A stretch of DNA of 64,000 nucleotides from Notolepis coatsorum (GCA_963971535.1 OZ020585.1:161528226-161592225), one strand, 5' to 3'; counted from the first letter of the stretch, positions 47,201 to 57,853 are shown. Program-made: numbers and translations. Notes: generated by a model from the sequence alone, not told the origin.

Positions 47201-48534
47201 CACATTGAGTGCCACGACCCTTCCGGGAAGTGCATCTGGCCTTGCCGTCCATTAACCCCATGTAATCGCTCACCTTGTTTGTAGAGCTAAACCTATATTT
47301 TATATTATAGCTATGGGTCTAATAACGCCGTCCATTGTCAGTGAGTTGCTTCCAGTCAACGTGCAAAAAACAGATAATTTTTGTATCCGTACATTTCTGT
47401 TTTATACTGTTTTGAATATGAATATAGTTTGGGTGCTTCTGAGTAATTCCAGGAAAAAGACGCGATAATAGCGTTTTTGTGTAATTCACTTCTCACTTAG
47501 GTACTTTTAAAGATACCTACCGAATCACGTCGGTACTACCGAGTACCGATTCACGTGAGATCCGTCGGTGCCAGATTTCGGTACTGTTAATTACCCTAAC
47601 CCTAACTTTAAAAAAAAATGATTACGTCAACGTTCACACACAATATACGCTCACCTAGGATTCAACAACAAAGCAGCCGGGGCAATGGCAAGCTGAAAAC
47701 GGTCGAAAGTGTGGTTATTTGAAGTTTGGATTTTCTTTTTCACAACTGAGGTAGGTAGATTACATTTTTAGAGACTAAAGTACAGAAAAAAGGTACAGTT
47801 GGGTACCGGTATCGATTCACAGGTACCGGTACCGTATCGGTTCAAATGTGAACGGTACCCATCCCTACTTATCACGTTGTAATTTTTCGCCTGATTATCG
47901 AATCTTCCTGAAATCAATGCTAGATTATCATTATTATGTCTCCTCGTGCATACATGAAATGGGCCCTGGAGCGCAGCGCTCCCCCCTCCCCTCCTGCACC
48001 CAACGGTAAACAGCCACACACAGCACACACAGATAGCTTCAATCGCGGGAGAAAGAAATATCAGATCAACACAAGATTGGATATATAGAGTCCTTACCAT
48101 GTCTCTGATGTAATGCAAAAAAAATAATCCAATTATCTGATCGCCATTCCAGTTATCCACAGCGATCCTGTCTCCGACGTTATTGGGCATTGCACATGAA
48201 CGGGCAGGCGGGGTCAGTTGTCCAAGCCATCCCTAGAAGCGAGTGTTTTGCCAGAGTGTTTAGGACCCGCCCCCACGCCGCAGCTCGGTAGAGAAAATAA
48301 ACTACACCGTTTCTAATGGAGTGCAATAACGGCCGAAGGCGTTAGAGGGCGGTATAAGACCGTCTGCCAGCTCAGACACATTCAGAACAGTATGTACAAG
48401 GTGCCCCGCTGAATTATGAATGGCAATAGCTAATAAAAGAAATACTGTGAGAAAAACGTAGATCTACGTTTCCGGCACTCAACCGTCGGGTGACAGAAAC
48501 GTAGTTCTACTGTACATGAACGGCACCCAAAGGG
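47201..48534. mobile_element. piggyBac-like element 2 (1.33 kb, non-autonomous)
   Basis: Left terminus CACATTGAGTGCCACGACC follows ATAA (a mutated TTAA). Right terminus ...GGCACCCAAAGGG precedes TTAA at 48535-48538. It lies in the opposite orientation to element 1: B end left, A end right. The minisatellite continues on both sides. A ~370-bp insertion rich in GGTACCGGTA-type palindromes (about 47500-47872) lies inside. No transposase ORF. Confidence 0.65.
47500..47872. mobile_element. Palindrome-rich insert in piggyBac-like element 2
   Basis: Left part has ACCGAATCACGTCGGTACTA. The right part, on the minus strand, is GGGATGGGTACCGTTCACAT then ACGGTACCGGTACC. This resembles ends of a common fish hAT family. 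A clean target duplication was not found. Confidence 0.4.
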
Positions 48535-48722
48535 TTAATAATAAACACTGTTAGGACTCTCTGACTCTTAATAATAAACACTGTTAGGACTATCTGACTC
48601 TTAATAATAAACACTGTTAGGACTATCTGACTCTTAATAATAAACACTGTTAGGACTATCTGACTCTTAATAATAAACACTGTTAGGACTATCTGACTCT
48701 TAATAATAAACACTGTTAGGAC
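48535..48722. repeat. 33-bp minisatellite, block 3
   Basis: Five to six units of TTAATAATAAACACTGTTAG plus GACTATCTGACTC, ending where hAT MITE copy 2 begins. Confidence 0.9.
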
Positions 48723-49014
48723 CAGGCATGCGTTGTTCATGGGACGGGGTCCCACGGTGTGGGACCTCACTCGCTATTTGCATATCAATAGCTCCGGTCG
48801 TCAGGTGTGTTAAATACGTTCTCAGACACATTCACACCTAACCTTGTTGTGAAGACGTGTTACATTCCATTCGTAGAGGCAATTAGGCACTGTCTTTAGT
48901 CTGTGCCCAAGCGAGGGGACATTAAATGCGCATTCGCGGGAGCGCGCGCACGCGCAGGGAGCGCGCGTGCACGTGGTGCGTGTCACCCCAGATGATTTCA
49001 ATAACGCACCACTG
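48723..49014. mobile_element. hAT MITE, copy 2 (292 bp)
   Basis: CAGGCATGCGTT to AACGCACCACTG with 8-bp duplication GTTAGGAC (48715-48722, 49015-49022), taken from the minisatellite unit. Its hairpin GGGGTCCCAC/GTGGGACCTC (48746-48768) differs from copy 1 but is still paired. Confidence 0.92.
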
Positions 49015-49022
49015 GTTAGGAC

Positions 49023-49470
49023 TCTCCCTATGCTATGACACAGAGGGCTAGAATGAAATCAAGATAAGGAGGCAGTATGAGGGTGGAGGGGGCGATGCAC
49101 TCAGGGGGGGGGGGGGGGGGGGGAAAGCAAACCTGAGTGAGTCATACAAGACAAAGGACTAACTAAAGGGCAGAGGGTTTTTTGTTCTCCCAGTATGTTT
49201 GACTTTCAAAGACATCCCTCCCTTCACTTCCAGAGCAAGAGAGAATAAGGGCCCTTTCTCACTCACTGCTCTGTGTCGAATCAGACCCGGCTCGCATCAG
49301 AAAAGGGTGTGTCTGTCTGAGTGAGAACGCTGTCCCCCGTCCCCGCCCCCTGCTGATTCGTCCCCGGGGGCGCTGAACCTGGACCGCTGAAATAGGTGGT
49401 CTCAGGTGCGCACTAGTGGGGGCGGTTAGGCCTGGCAATTTTGTTTGCCATTGCTATGTCTATACATTGT
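49023..49470. other. No gene seen; poly-G run
   Basis: Contains a G20-22 tract (~49104-49123) and GC-rich sequence near 49320-49430 without a convincing ORF. Confidence 0.35.
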
Positions 49471-49605
49471 TTGAATGCATTTATTTCTATTAGACCAGTG
49501 GTGCCCAACCAGTCGGCCGTGGTCGACCAGTAGATCAATAACATGCAATATAATTGCCACAAGCGATGGGATAATGTTAGCTTCTGAACAGGCTAGCTAA
49601 CTAGC
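49471..49605. repeat. hAT-like relic, left of the Gypsy insertion
   Basis: GAATGCATTTATTTCTATTA and CAGTGGTGCCCAACCAGTCG are repeated at 54433-54500, on the other side of the Gypsy element. The two stretches look like neighbouring copies of one older repeat, with the Gypsy element inserted between or within them. Confidence 0.55.
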
Positions 49606-49831
49606 TGTAATATCCTAGGGATATCTGTGTAGCCCATAGCCTACCACAGCACAGCAATGATGCGTGCGTGATGACGTGTTACGTATTCCGAGTCATCCGA
49701 TATGCAGACGCTGGTTCATTGTGTTGTCATTGCTGCCCGGGACGTGATAATAAACGGTAACCCAAATAAGCAGTCGCCCGATTCCATCATTCCCTATAGA
49801 CACTAAGAGTGACGTTTAGCGGAATATTACA
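49606..49831 (+). repeat. Gypsy 5' LTR
   Basis: TGTAATATCC to AATATTACA, 226 bp, with AATAAA-type signal at ~49748. No difference from the 3' LTR was seen. Confidence 0.92.
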
Positions 49832-49862
49832 TGGTGCCAGAAGCCGGGTCTTTTTCGAACCC

Positions 49863-52800
49863 ATGCCAAGAAAGAAAAAGAGAAAGAAAGACAATATGGA
49901 GGCTGCAGCAGTACCAATGCCGACGATGCATTGGGAATCCTCAAACCTACCTGACGCATGGAAAAAATTCCGCCAGCACGTCGAGCTAATGTTTAGCGGA
50001 CCGTTCAACGGCAAGACAGAGGAAATCAAATGCAGTTACCTCCTATTATGGATTGGGGAAAAGGGAAGAGACATTTTCAACACCTGGCAGTTGTCCGACG
50101 ACGACAGGAAGGAGCTTAAAAGCTACTACGACAAGTATGAAGAGTACGTTATGCCAAAGGCGAATCCCATATTTGCAAGGTACAAATTTCAGGAGAAGGT
50201 CCAGGGGCCTAGCGAAAGTGTTGACCAGTTTGTTACAGAACTAAGACTGCTCGTGAATGACTGTAACTACCCCAATAGTGAGGAGATGGTTAGAGATAGA
50301 ATTGTTTTCGCTACAAACTCTGTAAGGGTCCGGGAGAAGCTATTGAGCCACGGGGCAGCGCTAACGTTCGAGAAGGCCATGGACATAGCACGCTCCCACG
50401 AGCTAGCCCAGGTACAGATGAAGCGAATGATTAGCCCAGGGGCTAACGCTAGCCAGGACGTGCACGCGGTCGGCAAGAAGCCGTACGGGGCACGTGCACA
50501 GCGCCCAGCCATGGACAAATACAGAAGCAACAGAGAAGACTCGACAGATAACACATGTAGGAACTGTGGAAGAGAGCGCCACACGGAGTCAGAAGACTGC
50601 CCAGCTAAAGGTCGCAAATGCAATAAATGCCAGAAATTCAACCATTTTGCAAACGTGTGCAGAAGCCGCACGGACGTGCACGGCAAGAGGAAGGACGTGC
50701 ACGAGGTAGCAGAGGAATGTGCATGTGCGCAACAGGATGACGAATGGTTTGTGGACTCCATCGTAACTGAGCACGCAGATACGAAGCGGGAACAGGCGTT
50801 CGCTGAGTTGGAGGTTGGTAAAGTCAACAAGCACAAAATAAAGTTTAAAATTGACACTGGTGCACAAGCGAACGTAATGCCAACAGCAACCTTCCACCAG
50901 ATGTACGGTAAAGTGACACTAGGCCCACCATCCAGCCGACTCTCAGGTTATGGTGGCCATGCTCTCAAGGTAGAGGGGTCATGCAAACTCACATGCAAGC
51001 ATAAAGAAAATGTGCAAATGTTGGATTTTGATGTTGTGACCACTAATTCCCCCCCTGTATTGAGTTTAAGAGCATGTCTAGATCTGAACTTAGTGAAAAT
51101 GATACACGTTGTGGATGCACAGGTAGAGGACCCTGTTAACGTCAGGCAGGAGTTTCCAGATGTGTTTCAGGGCATCGGGTTATTCCCAGGGGAATGCAGT
51201 ATCAGCATAGACCCAGCGGCTACGCCAGTCATATACCCCTCCAGGCGCATCCCATACGCTCTCCGTGGGCGTCTCAAAGAGGAACTGGACAACATGGAGA
51301 AGTCAAACGTCATAAAGAAGGTGACAGAACCCACAGAATGGGTCAGCGCCCTCGTCGTTGTGGAAAGACGCGACGGTAGGCTACGAGTGTGTTTGGACCC
51401 CCGAGACCTCAACAGGGCGATCCAGAGACCACACTACCCGCTCCCAACATTGGACGACATAACCCCAAGGCTCGCCGGAGCAAAGTACTTCAGTGTACTC
51501 GACGCAAGATCGGGCTACTGGGCGATCAAACTGACTGAACAATCATCAAAGTTAACTACTTTCAACACGGTGCACGGAAGGTACAGGTTCCTACGGCTCC
51601 CATTTGGGATCATCTCAGCACAGGATGAGTTCCAGAGGCGGATCGATGACACATATGAGGGACTGTCGGGTGTGTCCGCCATCGTGGACGACGTGTTGGT
51701 CTACGGCCACACCAGGGCCGAGCATGATGCCAACCTGCGCGCCATGCTACAAAGGACAAGGGAAAGAGGGGTGAAACTCAACCCAGACAAGAGTGTCATC
51801 TGTGTGACCGAGGTAAGCTACTTCGGTCACAGACTGACACAGGAAGGCATCCGACCAGACCCAGACAAGGTCAAAGCAATCAGGGAGATGGAGCCGCCAA
51901 AGAACAAGGCTGAGCTGGAAACGATCTTAGGAATGGTCACATACCTCTCAAAGTTTGCTCCAGGACTGTCCGACGTGAACGCGCCACTGCGCCAACTCGT
52001 GAAGGAGAGCAGCGAATTCCAGTGGGACCCTGTGCACGACCAAGCGTTCCAACAGATGAAAGAGCTCATAACCCGTGAGCCGGGCCCCGTCCTCACATAC
52101 TTCGACCACACCAAACCTGTGAGACTCCAGGTCGACGCCTCAAAAAGCGGACTAGGCGCAGTCTTACTGCAGGACGGTAAGCCAGTCGCGTACGCATCTA
52201 AAGCTCTGAACAAGACCGAAGAGAACTATGCGCAAATAGAAAAGGAGCTGTACGCTGTCCTTTCCGGATGTAAGAGGTTCCACCAGTACCTGTATGGTCG
52301 ACAGGTAGTGGTGGAGTCAGACCACAAGCCACTCGAGGCGATCCTCAGAAAATCCCTCGCCGCTGCGCCACCGCGCTTGCAACGCATGATACTGCAGCTC
52401 CAAAGGTATGACATCGTCATTATGCACCGCCCAGGGAAAGACATTCCAGTGGCGGACACCCTGTCGAGAAAGTCTATCACCTACCACGACCGCACACTAA
52501 GTGAGGGTATGGACACACAAGTACACACAGTCCTGAGCACCCTGCCTGTGAGTGACAACAAAATGACTGAGATCAAAGCAGCCACCGCCCAAGACCAACA
52601 GCTCATCACCCTAAGACAGATCTGCGAGTCAGGATGGCCTGAGACACGAAAGACATGTCCACCCAGTGTTGCAGACTACTGGAACCACAGGGACGAGATC
52701 ACAGTGATGGACGACGTCCTCTTTAAGGGTGAGAAGATTATCGTGCCACACACACTGAGACAGGACATGTTAACACGCATACACATAGGCCACAAGGGTA

Positions 52801-52868
52801 TAGAAAAGTCTAAAGAGAGGGCGAGGGATGTACTATTTTGGCCTGGAATGGGTAGACAAATACTGTAG
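49863..52868 (+). CDS. Gypsy Gag-Pol (Gag, protease, RT, RNase H, integrase start)
   Basis: About 1001 aa if started at the first ATG after the PBS. A basic leader (RKKKRKK) is followed by a retrotransposon Gag at ~20-215. Zinc knuckles follow at ~230-275 (CRNCGRERHTESEDC, CNKCQKFNHFANVC). The protease has KIDTGAQANV at ~330. RT has VCLDPRDLN, SVLDARSGYWAIKL, LPFGIISAQDEFQR and the catalytic IVDDVLVYG (51681-51707). RNase H has LQVDASKSGLGAVLLQ, EKELYAVLSGCKRF, SDHKPLEAI and VADTLSRK. Integrase begins (HIGHKGIEKSK, LFWPGMG) and is cut by a frameshift at ~52862; the remainder is 52874-53560. No internal stop elsewhere. Confidence 0.92.
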   Translation: MPRKKKRKKDNMEAAAVPMPTMHWESSNLPDAWKKFRQHVELMFSGPFNGKTEEIKCSYLLLWIGEKGRDIFNTWQLSDDDRKELKSYYDKYEEYVMPKANPIFARYKFQEKVQGPSESVDQFVTELRLLVNDCNYPNSEEMVRDRIVFATNSVRVREKLLSHGAALTFEKAMDIARSHELAQVQMKRMISPGANASQDVHAVGKKPYGARAQRPAMDKYRSNREDSTDNTCRNCGRERHTESEDCPAKGRKCNKCQKFNHFANVCRSRTDVHGKRKDVHEVAEECACAQQDDEWFVDSIVTEHADTKREQAFAELEVGKVNKHKIKFKIDTGAQANVMPTATFHQMYGKVTLGPPSSRLSGYGGHALKVEGSCKLTCKHKENVQMLDFDVVTTNSPPVLSLRACLDLNLVKMIHVVDAQVEDPVNVRQEFPDVFQGIGLFPGECSISIDPAATPVIYPSRRIPYALRGRLKEELDNMEKSNVIKKVTEPTEWVSALVVVERRDGRLRVCLDPRDLNRAIQRPHYPLPTLDDITPRLAGAKYFSVLDARSGYWAIKLTEQSSKLTTFNTVHGRYRFLRLPFGIISAQDEFQRRIDDTYEGLSGVSAIVDDVLVYGHTRAEHDANLRAMLQRTRERGVKLNPDKSVICVTEVSYFGHRLTQEGIRPDPDKVKAIREMEPPKNKAELETILGMVTYLSKFAPGLSDVNAPLRQLVKESSEFQWDPVHDQAFQQMKELITREPGPVLTYFDHTKPVRLQVDASKSGLGAVLLQDGKPVAYASKALNKTEENYAQIEKELYAVLSGCKRFHQYLYGRQVVVESDHKPLEAILRKSLAAAPPRLQRMILQLQRYDIVIMHRPGKDIPVADTLSRKSITYHDRTLSEGMDTQVHTVLSTLPVSDNKMTEIKAATAQDQQLITLRQICESGWPETRKTCPPSVADYWNHRDEITVMDDVLFKGEKIIVPHTLRQDMLTRIHIGHKGIEKSKERARDVLFWPGMGRQIL

Positions 52869-53560
52869 AGGAAATGGTAGGCTCATGCAGCACATGTCAA
52901 CAGTATCGTAGCTCCAACCCCAAAGAGCCAATGATATCTCATCAGATACCTGACCGACCATGGCAGACCGTCGCCACAGACCTCTTTACATTACATGGAG
53001 AGGACTACATAGTCACAGTAGACTATTATAGCAGGTACATTGAGGTAGACAAACTACGCAGCACCACTACATCAGCCGTAGTGCGAATGCTCAAAGCCCA
53101 GTTCGCAAGGTTAGGCATACCAGAAACCGTAGTCAGTGATAACGGCCCATGCTATAGCTCCAGTGAATTTAAGACATTCGCACAGGACTGGGACTTTAGA
53201 CATGTAACTAGCAGCCCTACTTACGCCCAGAGCAATGGCCTCGCAGAGAAGGGAGTCCAGATTGCAAAGGCACTGTTAGAGAAGGCTAGAGTAGACAACA
53301 AGGACCCATACTTGAGTCTGTTAGAATATAGAAATACACCAGTTGACAACCTCAAGTCACCCGCACAACTGCTCATGAGCAGACGCCTACGCTCTATCCT
53401 CCCCACCACCAGTCAGCAGCTACGACCACAGGTTGTAAACCAGAGCACAGTGCGCGCCAAGAGAGAACTATGCCAACAAAGACAGAAATATTACTATGAT
53501 CGGACAGCGAGACCGTTGCCGACTCTGCAGGATGGAGGCCGTCCGTTTCCAACAGAATAA
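52862..53560 (+). pseudogene. Gypsy integrase core, frame-shifted
   Basis: It continues the integrase in another frame: CSTCQQYRSSNPKEP (the CC of H2C2), Asp in VATDLFTLHGEDY, Asp in VVSDNGPCYSS and Glu in SNGLAEKGVQIAK. All three catalytic acids are present. A second frame change at ~53515-53545 leads into the C-terminal 53496-53852 segment. Confidence 0.88.
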
Positions 53561-53852
53561 TGGACAATGGAAGCCCGCCACTGTCATTCAACCAGCAGGC
53601 GCTGAAAGGTCTTACCACGTTCGTACTGATGAAGGCCAGGAATACAGGCGCAACAGACGCCACCTGCTACAGACAAAAGAGACTGACCAAGATACCCACC
53701 GAACATTGGCACAGGAGGCCAACACCCAGCCCCAACAGCCGGAGATGGCATCACCGGAATGTCCACCACCTGAAGGCCCAGATGAACATTCTAAGTGCAT
53801 CACTACCAGATCTGGTCGCATCGTTAAGCCAAGAGTAAAGCTTGACATTTAA
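53496..53852 (+). pseudogene. Gypsy integrase C-terminal segment
   Basis: In a third frame: EAVRFQQNNGQWKPATVI and YRRNRRHLLQTKE, then a Q/P-rich part and TTRSGRIVKPRVKLDI. This ending is typical of Mag-like Pol proteins in fish. Confidence 0.8.
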
Positions 53853-54162
53853 GATCCTAAGACCCTACTCAGTGGACCCTGAATCATTGCGGCCACGTGA
53901 AAGTGAAATGCATGTAAAAAAAAAAAAAAAAAAAAAGGAGGGAGTAGAAAATATTGTAATTACTGTAATTATCATAATAATTGACATGTCTTGAGACCGT
54001 TTTCTACTTATATCGTTTAAGTATACCGTTTCTGCCTATATTGTTTGAATATGAATAATGGTCCACAGGTGTGTGAATATAGAACAAACGGTACCCTATA
54101 TTCTAAACTAATGTTTTCAGGATTCTAGGTTGCCACCGTGAGTTTCATCTTAGGAAGGGAGA

Positions 54163-54388
54163 TGTAATATCCTAGGGATATCTGTGTAGCCCATAGCCTA
54201 CCACAGCACAGCAATGATGCGTGCGTGATGACGTGTTACGTATTCCGAGTCATCCGATATGCAGACGCTGGTTCATTGTGTTGTCATTGCTGCCCGGGAC
54301 GTGATAATAAACGGTAACCCAAATAAGCAGTCGCCCGATTCCATCATTCCCTATAGACACTAAGAGTGACGTTTAGCGGAATATTACA
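54163..54388 (+). repeat. Gypsy 3' LTR
   Basis: 226 bp, identical by eye to the 5' LTR; preceded by the purine tract AGGAAGGGAGA. Confidence 0.92.
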
Positions 54389-54393
54389 CTAGC

Positions 54394-55067
54394 GTTAGCC
54401 GTTAGCCATTGCTGTATACTATACTTTCTTGTTCGAATGCATTTATTTCTATTAGACCAGTGGTGCCCAACCAGTCGGCCGTGGTCGACCAGTAGATCAA
54501 CGACATTCAATATAATCGATGCGAGCAATGTTACTAGTAAAAGGCTAAGCTAACTAGCGTTAGCCGTTAGCTTAGCGTTATTGTTAACCCTGCAAAACGA
54601 TCAAAAGCGGACTCTACAACAGAGTTCCATTCGTGAGAAAAGGGGGGTGGGTTATATTGACAAGGCTTGACAACAGAGGTTCAAATATAACTTCATATTT
54701 ATTAGTTATTTGTTTCTTTATATCAGAATCCAGTCTCCAGTCTCCGTGTTAACACTTCCTGTGTTTACATTTCGAGCGTGACATCATCGACTACGGCAAG
54801 CTTACAAGCTCAAAACGCAAACCGTAAACAAAACCCAGAGCGCACCAAGACTGAAGTGTGTACACAAACTAGAGGGGGGAGAGGGGGGGGGGGGAGTTCG
54901 GCACGGAACTCGGAATGAGGACGGCACGGAGCTGATTCGACCCCGATGTTGAGTGAGAAAGCCCCATAAAAAGAAAGGCATTCGGGGGTCAAAGGTCGTA
55001 TTAACTGAAGAGAGGTGACTGGAAGACATCTAACGACTGATTCATGAAGAGTAGTGACTGAGTGGCT
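54394..55067. other. No gene seen
   Basis: Includes the right copy of the hAT-like relic (54433-54560), several GCTAACTAGCGTTAGC-like stretches and a poly-G (~54885-54897). No credible coding sequence. Confidence 0.35.
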
Positions 55068-55410
55068 AGCCATGGTCTACCATGGTATGGTATGGTATGG
55101 TATGGATTGTGTCTCCATTAGCTATGTTCAGCCTGGCTGGGGCTAGTCATGGTCTAGTATGGTATGGTATGGTTGGGTTTGTGTCTCCATTAGTTATGTT
55201 CAGCCTGGCTGGGGCTAGTCATGGTCTAGTATGGTATGGTATGGTATGGTTGGGTTTGTGTCTCCATTAGGTATGTTCAGCCTGGCTGGGGCTAGCCATG
55301 GTCTAGTATGGTATGGTTTGGTTTGTGTCTCCATTAGCTATGTTCAGCCTGGCTGGGGCTAGTCATGGTCTAGTATGGTGTGGTATGGTTGGGTTTGTGT
55401 CTCCATTGCG
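55068..55410. repeat. ~70-bp minisatellite
   Basis: Five copies of a unit with GTGTCTCCATTAGCTATGTT, CAGCCTGGCTGGGGCTAG and (TATGG)n of varying length. Short plus-strand ORFs come from the repeat. Confidence 0.88.
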
Positions 55411-55845
55411 TTTATTGTAAACTCTCCGGTTGCTAGGCAACCTTTCAAAATTCACACCACAAATGTGGTACACAAGCTAGACCATGATGATGCAACAGTC
55501 TCATCCGCCTTTGTCCAGGCTGTGAAAGGACGTTGTCTCACCCAGTTCTAAAGACAGGTTTGACCAGGTTCTAAAGACATGGAAGATAAATACTGGAAGA
55601 TTTTGTAACAACAGATTGATGAAGAACAGTGACTTAGACACTGGACGATTTCTAACAGATTCATGAAGAGTGAATACAGCCACTCTGGGGAAGCAGGAGG
55701 GTGATTTATTCAGTTGCCAGATGGGAAATGTTAAATTATCATCCCAGAGGCTTGAAGTGGTTGTTTTTTGAGGAAGATTATTGTTTACAAAAACAGACGT
55801 AAATGTGTAATTTCAGAAGACACATATTTATGGCTGTTCCAACAA
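55411..55845. other. No gene seen
   Basis: Contains a decayed repeat of the sequence around 54990-55040 (TTCATGAAGAG, GACTGG, GACGATT). No ORF of note. Confidence 0.3.
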
Positions 55846-55962
55846 CAACTCTCCCCTCCTCCTCTCCCCTCCTCCTCTGCCCTCCTCTTCTCCTCTCCCC
55901 TCCTCTGCCCTCCTCTCCTCCTCTCCCCTCCTCTTCCTCTCCTCCTCTCCCCTCCCCCTTAA
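55846..55962. repeat. Polypyrimidine (CTCCTCTCCC)n tract
   Basis: The same simple-sequence type as the longer tract at 60809-61143. Confidence 0.85.
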
Positions 55963-56079
55963 TTAATTCTTAATCCTTAATTTTTCAAAATGTTCAGTTG
56001 CTATTGCATGCACTCATCTGTGTTTCACTACACACATGAGTGCATGCTTACCAACTGTTAGTCTGCAACACTATCACCG

Positions 56080-56215
56080 ACATCTAAGAAGGGAGATCCC
56101 CCCTTGAAAGGCCCTTCTAAGGTTTCTCTCCTCCACACTGCCTGTGGTGCATTTTTCCCTATTGTTAGGTTTTAGTGAGTTTTTCCTTACTTTCGCATGG
56201 GGCATGTCTGGGAGT
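56080..56215 (+). repeat. Fragment of a common dispersed fish repeat
   Basis: TCTAAGGTTTCTCTCCTCC, then TTAGTGAGTTTTTCCTTACT is reminiscent of a widespread teleost element. Assignment from memory of the pattern only. Confidence 0.4.
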
Positions 56216-56330
56216 GCTTGCATTCATTCATTTATTTGCATTTATTTTAAATGTGTTGGACCTTATGGTGTTCTTGTTTTATTCTTGACTTATTGTTATG
56301 TTTCTTCTTAACTTGTTTAAAGAAGACGTG

Positions 56331-57850
56331 TCCGGCCCGCGTGAATATTAAAGGCAACCAACTTGTGTTCGGCTTTTCTCTGATTGGCCGCGCCCCCCCC
56401 GCCCCCACGCGCAGGCAAGCGCAGTCGTCCCACGTCCCAAATGAAATCCAAGGAGCGCGCGCGAGCGGCAGCGCGGGCAACCAACTTGTGGCTGCTGTTC
56501 CAACGCACTTGTGTTGGGCTGCGGTAGCAGTGGAGCGCTATGAAATGCGCTGAACTTGTCTAGAAAGCGTAACGTTATTATGTTTAGCGTTTTTAACAAC
56601 CAACTACCAGATTCACTCGTGTATAAACAAAGCCCATACAGTTATGAAATGCGCTGAACTAGAAAGCGTAACGTTATTATGTTTCGCGTTCCATTGATTA
56701 ACGCCATTACCTGCTGTGCTGTAGGAAGCAGAGGTACAGTAAGTTACAGTAGGTGTAGGTTACATGTTTAATCAAAGCCCATACAATTTTTTTAGATGAA
56801 TGATTGTGGATATAATATAGAAAACACATCATTATGATATTGTCAGAGGGAGAGGCATGACTTCGCGACAGCCATATTAGACACTCACTGTACATCAGTG
56901 TGGAACTGTAACGTTATATGTTATTTCGCCCGTGGAGGCTGCTGAGCCTGAAGCGCCAGCGGGGCGACACGGTGGTTTATCCCCGGCTTTTGTGCGCCGC
57001 CGCCGGCTTGATACAGCTTCAGCAGCAGCAGCGGCGGTGCTCTGTTGTAGGAAGCCCTTCAATGACAGCGGCGCGCTCTCATATTTTGCGAATGCATAAA
57101 CTATATCTTAAATTATGGCTATGTGTATAATATGGCTGTCGCTTATCAATGACTTCGCGACAGCCATATTAGACACTCACTGTACATCAGTGTGGAACTG
57201 TAACGTTATATGTTATTTCGCCCGTGGAGGCTGCTGAGCCTGAAGCGCCAGCGGGGCGACGCGGTGGTTTATCCCCGGCTTTCATGCGCCGCCGCCGGCT
57301 TGATACAGCTTCAGCAGCAGCAGCGGCGGTGCTCTGTTGTAGGAAGCCCTTCAATGACAGCGGCGCGCTCTCATATTTTGCGAATGCATAAACTATATCT
57401 TAAATTATGGCTATGTGTCTAATATGGCTGTCGCTTATCAATGACTTTGCGACAGCCATATTAGACACATCGCCATAATTTAAGATATAGTTTATGCATT
57501 CGCAAATATGAGAGCTCTGTCATTGAAGTGGGTGGTGGCAGCATTACTAACAGTAGCGATTTTTATTGTTTTGTCATGACCAAACATAATCCCAACATAG
57601 ATAGGAGGTGTACTGTATGTCAAATGTCGGTCATGTGGTGGAAGAGTTTAGTACAGTCACACAACAGAACACCGCTGTAGTACAGTCACACAACAGAACA
57701 CTGCTGGTTCGACCAGCTCTCCTGCCGCGTCTCTCTTGCCGCAAGGGCGTGTGCTAGTGGATTGATTGATTGGCCGTGTGGCCAATCAGAGAAACGCTGA
57801 ACGAAAAGCTGAACACAAGTTGGTTGCCTTTAATATTCACGCGTCCGGCT
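56331..57850. mobile_element. ~1.5-kb composite element with ~60-75-bp inverted ends
   Basis: GTGAATATTAAAGGCAACCA then ACTTGTGTTCGGC at 56341-56383, followed by TCTCTGATTGGCC, is found inverted at 57774-57844. The inside contains a 292-bp tandem duplication and further inverted repeats. No transposase. No target duplication could be defined. Confidence 0.55.
56861..57440. repeat. 292-bp tandem duplication with inverted ends
   Basis: Two copies (56861-57152 and 57153-57444) share GACAGCCATATTAGACACTC, then CGTGGAGGCTGCTGAGCCTG and a GC-rich CAGCAGCAGCAGCGGCGG. Each copy starts and ends with inverted forms of GCGACAGCCATATTA. The last copy is followed by an inverted segment (57446-57528), making a ~80-bp palindrome arm pair around 57440. 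The same segment is in the B end of piggyBac-like element 1 (46985-47095). Confidence 0.85.
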
Positions 57851-57853
57851 CAT

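Larger units (their letters stand above)
49606..54388 (+). mobile_element. Young Ty3/Gypsy (Mag-like) retrotransposon
   Basis: The 226-bp LTRs (49606-49831 and 54163-54388) read as identical by eye. They are flanked by a perfect 5-bp duplication CTAGC (49601-49605, 54389-54393). PBS TGGTGCCAGAAGCCGGG follows the 5' LTR and AGGAAGGGAGA precedes the 3' LTR. Order is Gag, protease, RT, RNase H, integrase. Two frameshifts (~52862 and ~53520) and a short poly-A before the 3' end are the only clear defects. Two zinc knuckles and short LTRs suggest the Mag lineage. Confidence 0.93.
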
